Source of the DNA: Anticarsia gemmatalis
Taxonomy: Eukaryota; Arthropoda; Insecta; Lepidoptera; Erebidae
Assembly: GCF_050436995.1 (NCBI RefSeq)
Contig: NC_134762.1
Location: 7,958,167 to 8,022,166, forward strand
Length of the DNA: 64,000 bases
Direction of reading: 5' to 3'
The notes under the pieces are model-generated. The model searched no databases. It was given only the letters and a program-made list of their open reading frames with translations, and was not told the DNA's origin. Below, piece after piece: positions 58,326 to 64,000 of the stretch (positions are counted from its first letter, which is position 1; every line of letters starts with the position of its first letter). Position numbers and translations under genes: made by a program.

Positions 58326-59504
58326 CATTTTTTTTTACTTTGGGTGCTAAATCATGCCAACTCCAATAGCAGGGTAAGCTGTTTTTAATAGTGGATATTA
58401 TTATGCATCGGGGTAAATATTTGCCCATATCCGTCGTTCATCATTTCTTTCTATTTCCTATTTGTATACAGTATTAGGCTAGAGTCCGCCACAGAACTGT
58501 GGATTAATAAACATAAGAAAACAGATTATAATTGAAATTTAAACAAATACTTGCATTACCATTAATCGTTCGAAGTAATACACTTCCAAAATCGTTTTCC
58601 ATTCATTTAGTAAAACGAGTAACGCGAAATGAAGGCACAAATCTTCAATATTAATTAATTGCTAAAAATAGACTACTCATTTAAACTGAGCTCCTTAATC
58701 TTGAAATTTCAGGGAAACCAATAAATTCGTTCTGCGACCATTTTGACTTTAAATATTTAAATCTTTTACTTTATTAATTAATACTGCTATTTAAGGTTTA
58801 ATGAACATATTTAAAAGTCTGTAGTATTGCTCTTGTTGCAGTTTCAGTTTCAGCAAACCACATTAAGGTAAAATGTTACTCTACTTAAAATACCCTGCTC
58901 AAATGGTTCAACAAATACATTATGTTAAATCGTTAATAAATAAATAGGATCACTATTTTTCATTGTTTCAAAACTTTTCTTTTGAGATATATAAGAGGTA
59001 TACCAGAAGCGACACAGTGCAATAATAGGCTTAAGCTTTAGTCTTACGAGGGGAATAGGTTATCTTCATTAATAACTTTCGTATGTCTAAATAACACATT
59101 ACAGGTAACTTTCCTACATAAGTGTCAAAAGTATAATAATATAAATATTACGAAACAGCTAATTTTACTTAATAAGTTACCATAACACACACTAAAATAA
59201 TAATAACAATAATGAACTCATACCAAAATCTTATTATTTTTAAAAATCCATAAAACATTAACAAAATAACTCTACTAAAGATTTACAACATCGGTTTACC
59301 AATAAGAGTTTATCTAATTAACAAACCGAACTTTGAACATTAATTTCACAAATTAAATTACTAAAAGTATACTTAATCAAATTCTTAATCATGTTACGGT
59401 TTAACGTGTATTAACTTCGGCTAAGATTATTACTCTCGTTGAAGAGGTTTCCATGTTTTCTGTGCTCAATTTAAAAAACCAAATATTTCAAACTGATTTG
59501 TTCT

Positions 59505-59659
59505 GTAGCGCGATTCTCTACAGTCGGTACTTTTGACTAAAGTTTGACATTTAAAATGAACTGTAAAAGTAGTTCTAACAGTGCCCGTTAGAGGCGCTGG
59601 TCACATTTTCATTGAAATTTTATCTATACCTAGTCGGTTTTCGATCGTCGAGAATCGTG
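59505..59659 (+). mobile_element. MITE-like family A, copy with best 5' terminus
   Basis: Starts GTAGCGCGATTCTCTACAGT; core TTTGACATTTAAAATGAACT and GTTAGAGGCGCTGGTCACAT; ends CGATCGTCGAGAATCGTG. Confidence 0.8.
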
Positions 59660-60299
59660 TTTCTGGAATAGTTTTTTAAATTTCTTATGTCTGAATGAGT
59701 ATATTATTATATAAAACGGTCTCTAGGCAGAGACCACAGAAAAACTTAGTAAAAGAATACTATAAATTAAATACCGATAGATTTAACGCATACAAAAGGC
59801 AAGCTGGAGAATTTCATAAGGAATGACATTTGCCGTGCGACCGCCGGGAACGGGTTAGATCTCACTTCACGAAGAATACAGTTCTTTCAATTGAAACGTA
59901 TGAAATTCTTACACAAAAGAATACGTTTTATTCCTTTTGAGCTTTGCGATAAATATATTTCTGGATATGGTTGGAAAATCATGATGTATATATTTGAAAA
60001 AATATTTTTAAATGATTTAAGTATTTAAGGTTACAAAAAGTGAATAAATGTTAGGCTTTAGCTCGTGGCCTATTGAATGAAAAACGTATAGAAGAAGATT
60101 TTTATATTCTATAAATTAGCGCTTTCATTTTGAATTGCATGTAAAACATTAAAAGAAAGGTGTAGTTTTTGAGCGTTGAAATAAAATCGAACTATCCCAT
60201 ATTGTTGAGCACATAGTAGAGAATGAAGTATAGCATAATTTAATCCCTACAATTATTATTATAGATAGATACATGTATTGTCTTCCATATTAGCTTAAA

Positions 60300-60660
60300 C
60301 AAGCAGAAATTCATACATGAGAGGGCGGCATAGGCCCCTGTGATGTACAGCACAGCTGCAGCCAACAGTTCCCAACTCGCAGTCGCCTTTGAACTAATAT
60401 ATTCCCAACTTGCGGCCGACCGAAACTTTTGATTGCTGCCCAAGTTGAACAACAACCTGTTTTAGTGTGAAACACACAGACAGCGGAAGCGTGTCCGGAC
60501 GTTTTCATTGCGTGAATCGCTGTTCAGTGTTTTCGCACACAATACGAGCACGGGACGCTTGCACGCTGGCAACAGTTTCTGCAAATAATGTAACTAAACA
60601 ATTTTTTTGTAGTGGCGGGCGACAGACGTGCCATAGGATCACACTCATCCCTCGTCCACT
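60300..60660. promoter_or_regulatory. GC-richer island, possible promoter or 5' exon region
   Basis: CpG-containing sequence stands out from its AT-rich surroundings. It includes two partial direct repeats (TTCCCAACTCGCAGTCG and TTCCCAACTTGCGGCCG). On the minus strand GTATAAAT (about 60683-60676) could act as a TATA box. Open frames of up to 73 codons on both strands have no recognisable product. It could be the distal promoter and 5' UTR of the cyclase gene, but no splice-compatible coding exon is visible. Confidence 0.35.
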
Positions 60661-61164
60661 TTACATGTTTATTCATTTATACAACTAAGTAAAACATTCA
60701 ATTGCCGCATTCCCGCTTCAAGCCGTATACGTTCCGTATCCGCACGGTGTGTGGACTGCTCTTTATGGACTCCTCCAAACTTCCACACGATTTTTTTCTC
60801 GAAGATTCTCGAACAAAATTGTTTAACAGAAGCGAATGAGCAAGAGTAACGTTTAAAAGTTCTTTTTTGTTCTTATGTGGAGCAAATGGGCCATTTTTTA
60901 CGAACCATTTGTTATTTGGAGTAGTTCGACGATTTGTTGGGGAATTACTAGGAATGTGTTGGAACTAATTCTGCTTGAAATGGTTGAAAATACTCGGACT
61001 TGTACAAGACTGGCTGACTCATCTATGTTTGGATAGAAAATAGACACTTCTGGGCTTAACATTTCGTAGTATTTAACTGAGTTCCTACTGTTCCTAGTAA
61101 TGTGCGGTAGTTAGATGATTTGAGAATACGGCAACGGATATTGCCAATAACTTAATTATTGTTA

Positions 61165-61325
61165 GCTACAGATTCAAATACTACTACTACTATCAACTCG
61201 GACAAACGATAAATTTTGTATGAAAATCGAATCTGCGTTTTAGCGGGCGCTGTAAGAACTATTTTTGCCGTACATTTTAAATAATAAAGTTTCCAAATCG
61301 TTAGTACTGACTGTAGAGAATCAGG
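61165..61325 (-). mobile_element. MITE-like family A, reverse copy
   Basis: GCTACAGATTCAAATACTAC at the left; GCCGTACATTTTAAATAATA in the core; ACTGACTGTAGAGAATC at the right terminus. Confidence 0.7.
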
Positions 61326-61984
61326 CTTCTGTCTCAATCACCTTGAACGCGGAATCTCGTTGACAGTATAATTGATGACGCGAATGCAACGTGCAATCAT
61401 CCGCCATTCAATCATTAATGAGATAGTAATGTAATAACCGATCATTATGCTTCATTATACCGAGACTGTTATTTGAGATGTGTGAGGATATTCTATTATG
61501 ACGCGAGTAAGGTTATGTTAATAATGAGATGTGTTTTGTTTAAAGGTTTATGTACAATAATTTTCGAAACTATAAACTAGTTCACGCTCTCGTCTCTACA
61601 TCAAAAAAAGATTCCTTCTTGTAGTTCTTGATAAATAGATATGTTAACAAAATTCCATAGAAATTGAACTATTTAGTTGACTAATCATAAAAGACGTACG
61701 GACTTAGATACAAATTACGAAGGTATGGAGCAGAAAATAAAGTGTGTTACAAGAACTTTAACCGTATTTACAAGAAGACTGTACAACAAATATCGCTTTA
61801 TTACAGTAATTCTAGGAACTAAACAAGAAACCCTATAAAAGCTGCATTTTCCACCGATAAATCAACAAACCACTATATCAACGGACGCCTACATAGAACA
61901 CGTGCAAGCAATCCTTTGAAATGCCAGAAAGTGCAAATTCAAACGATTTTCCCACTACATTCAATAGTGATGTTGCTAATTTTT

Positions 61985-62166
61985 ATTTTGTACGAGAGCC
62001 CGTGATTTCTTCTGCGTGGACTTTAGCTTTTCCATTTTTGCAACATTTTTTACCGCTGCTCCGCTCCTAGTAGTCATAGCGTGATGTTACAATAGTCTTC
62101 AGTTATTGGACTATTCAATACAAACATATTTTTAAATCGAACTCTTCAGCATTATATTATTATGGA
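61985..62166 (+). repeat. Retroposon-tail repeat, decayed
   Basis: TTTTTACCGCTGCTCCGCTC, GTCATAGCGTGATGTTACAA and the tail TTCAGCATTATATTATTATG are diverged versions of 47670-47935. Confidence 0.6.
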
Positions 62167-62693
62167 TAGATTCCGTCTAGTAAATTGTGTAAAAATACTA
62201 AAACCTTATTTTTTAGTTCTGTTATTAATTAAACAATTGTGTCTTATGACGTTACGGTGTTCTACATTGCATATGAAGATACATTGTCATTACATTGCGC
62301 ATTACAATGCACTTCATAACTGTAATGCTCTTCGACTTAGTTACCATTACTCCAAAAAAAAAGTTTTTTCTTAGCTGTTTGATGGACTAACTAGAATCTC
62401 TTTTGTTTCCCTGGAAACACCTCTATTCCCTGTTCACGGTTAACCCTATTCACGATAGCCACGTGTATTACGAACATTAATTACCCTAGTCACGGCTTAA
62501 TCGGTTGATTTTAAACGCGTAACTGCAAATTGGGAATGAGTCTGATATATTGCGGTCTATTGGTGTTAAATTTACATGTGAATTTCCTAATTTGTTGCAA
62601 ATGAGACTCAAACAGAATATAGTTGTTTAAATGCCGATATCTGAGTGGCATTAGTAAGAGCCTTCTATGTAAATAACCAATGAACTATACGAA

Positions 62694-62738
62694 ATGAGTG
62701 TATTGTTAGACATAAGCAATGAGTGTATTGTTAGAAAT
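62694..62738 (+). repeat. Short tandem duplication
   Basis: ATGAGTGTATTGTTAGA occurs twice, 25 bp apart. Confidence 0.6.
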
Positions 62739-62797
62739 GATTATTTTATGTTATTACGGCAAAATGAAAGCGACGTGAAAACAGCTTAATTAAACCG

Positions 62798-62832
62798 TGC
62801 TAAAACTGTGCATAGATTTCAGCACGGTTTAA
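62798..62832. repeat. Inverted repeat TAAACCGTGCT
   Basis: 11 bp arms around a 12-14 base loop; the right arm reads AGCACGGTTTA. Confidence 0.6.
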
Positions 62833-62835
62833 GAA

Positions 62836-62880
62836 GTGAGCCCTGAAGTAAGCCCTTGCCTAGTCATTAGACAATAACTA
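62836..62880 (-). repeat. GGAGACCC-family repeat, short fragment
   Basis: GAGCCCTGAAGTAAGCCCTT followed by GCCTAGTCATTAGAC. Confidence 0.4.
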
Positions 62881-63483
62881 ACAAACAGCATTATTTCAAT
62901 ATTTAGACAATCTTTATAAATAATCATTAATAATTTCCTATTGTACGTAAAATAACGTAGCAGCGATTTACGATCGGTTCAGAATAACTAATCAACATTA
63001 ATACTCTAGTCCCCGTAGCAGGTGATAACTTAGCACTAAACACCCTTCCGAAAACCATCTAGTATTAACTAAGCCTTCATAAATTGAAATAATTAACAGG
63101 GATCTTCAATTTTATAACCTTACTTTACACCAATCACAAATCCAATTAAGGCTCCCGGCAGCCGTAGGTCATAACATTCATAATTGAAGTTCATTTGCGA
63201 AGCCTGACCGTGTATCAAAATGTTTCAGCTGCACAACATTTTGTATAATTGTATATAACACATTTATAAGTAAAGTATATTCTTGTTTGGTATGTAACAA
63301 GCTATTTATAAGGTAGGCTGCTATAAGTTAGGTTCTTTCTAAGCTAGAAAGAAAAACATTTGCGTGTTACCATGTAGAAGAGAACGATAATTGTCACGTT
63401 CTCCATAACTGGGCTTGTTTGATGATTTACAATGGTTTTAATCATCAAGTAAGACCAAACATACAGCAGAAACTGTAAAATAA

Positions 63484-63540
63484 ATAAAAATATTGGGCCT
63501 AAGCCGGGAATCACACTCAAAATCTCGTGACCAGCAGAAA
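63484..63540 (-). repeat. tRNA-like SINE fragment, second copy
   Basis: Reverse strand CTGCTGGTCACGAGATTTTG followed by AGTGTGATTCCCGGC parallels 35556-35590. The B box has decayed. Confidence 0.45.
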
Positions 63541-64000
63541 CTAACACAGGATCATATTCACAGTTATATTAACTTTATGTAACTAACTCGTAACTAACAT
63601 AACGACTATATTAACCATTCCACTATACAAGTAAATAAAGCTTGTAATCAAAATAAATGATAATAAACTGAATAATTCAAAACTAAACTCCCGGCAAAAT
63701 ATTTCCTAGTAATTTCACATCAAAAGTGAAGGTTCAAATTTTTCTTAATTATTGTATCAAAGTTTGTTAAATTTGATACCTGGAAAGACTGATAACTATT
63801 ACAATTCCAAACAACGTAATTGGAAAACTAATTTCATGTTGAAAAGTTACGTTGTTCATTGGAAAGAGAAATTAAATCTATTTGATATAGCTTATTGTTT
63901 AAATCTAGTTAAGGAAAACGGATTAATTGGGCTTGTTACTAACCGTACTAAATTAATAATAATGAATGTACATTTCTTTTGCTATTCCGTACTTCCGTAG

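Larger units (their letters stand above)
56000..64000. other. Right-hand stretch, repeats but no confirmed exon
   Basis: Outside the listed repeats and the GC-richer island, the sequence is AT-rich and featureless. A frame open to the right edge (63752-64000) has no recognisable protein. Confidence 0.6.

Noticed and set aside
60311..60508. Minus-strand frame starting MKTSGHASAV as the first coding exon of the cyclase
   Set aside because: No phase-0 donor in frame: the candidate GT at 60449 leaves phase 1, while the exon at 42068 needs phase 0. The sequence does not resemble the family's N-terminus.
63752..64000. 82-codon frame reaching the right edge
   Set aside because: No motif recognised; AT-rich codons only. 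Could not be supported as a gene.

Overview
This is AT-rich, intron-dominated animal DNA, almost certainly from a moth or butterfly. The evidence for Lepidoptera is the dense set of dispersed repeats I recognise from that order: tRNA-headed SINEs, repeats with a TTTATAATATTAGTAT tail next to (CAGA)n or (CAAA)n, the GGAGACCCTTGCCCAGCAG family, and a GGGTTCC/AAAGGGT...GCCGG family. There are no bacterial-style genes.

The only cellular gene I can establish is the soluble guanylyl cyclase (nitric oxide receptor) alpha subunit, on the minus strand. Ten consecutive internal exons can be placed to the base between 42068 and 1037. All splice sites are GT/AG and all phases agree. They give 507 contiguous residues running from the N-terminal H-NOX-like region, through the HNOBA/PAS domain and the signalling coiled coil, into the class III cyclase catalytic domain. 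Both metal-binding aspartates are present. The last part of the catalytic domain lies off the left edge. The first coding exon was not found in the 22 kb to the right and is either beyond the window or too short to recognise.

Layout from the left: 1-1036, intron; 1037-11135, the cyclase-domain, coiled-coil and second PAS-region exons, separated by introns of 2-4 kb; 11136-22549, an 11.4 kb repeat-bearing intron; 22550-32948, the HNOBA and H-NOX-side exons, with a 6.9 kb intron holding three near-perfect palindromes; 32949-40674, a 7.7 kb intron carrying a nearly intact 1.38 kb transposon with 0.3 kb terminal inverted repeats and a 300-codon reading frame; 40675-42068, the two most upstream recognised exons; 42069-64000, no recognised exon but many repeats, a duplicated 151 bp block rich in E-boxes and a GC-richer island near 60.3-60.7 kb.

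The most interesting items are the long-TIR element at about 37.8-39.2 kb, whose reading frame runs into its own inverted repeat; a short-element (MITE-like) family with fourteen copies or fragments in 64 kb, one of them 35 bp from a cyclase splice acceptor; twin perfect palindromes at 25.63-25.76 kb that share the same centre; and an isolated plus-strand terminal-exon-like sequence at 2.79 kb ending in an FFAT-like acidic motif.
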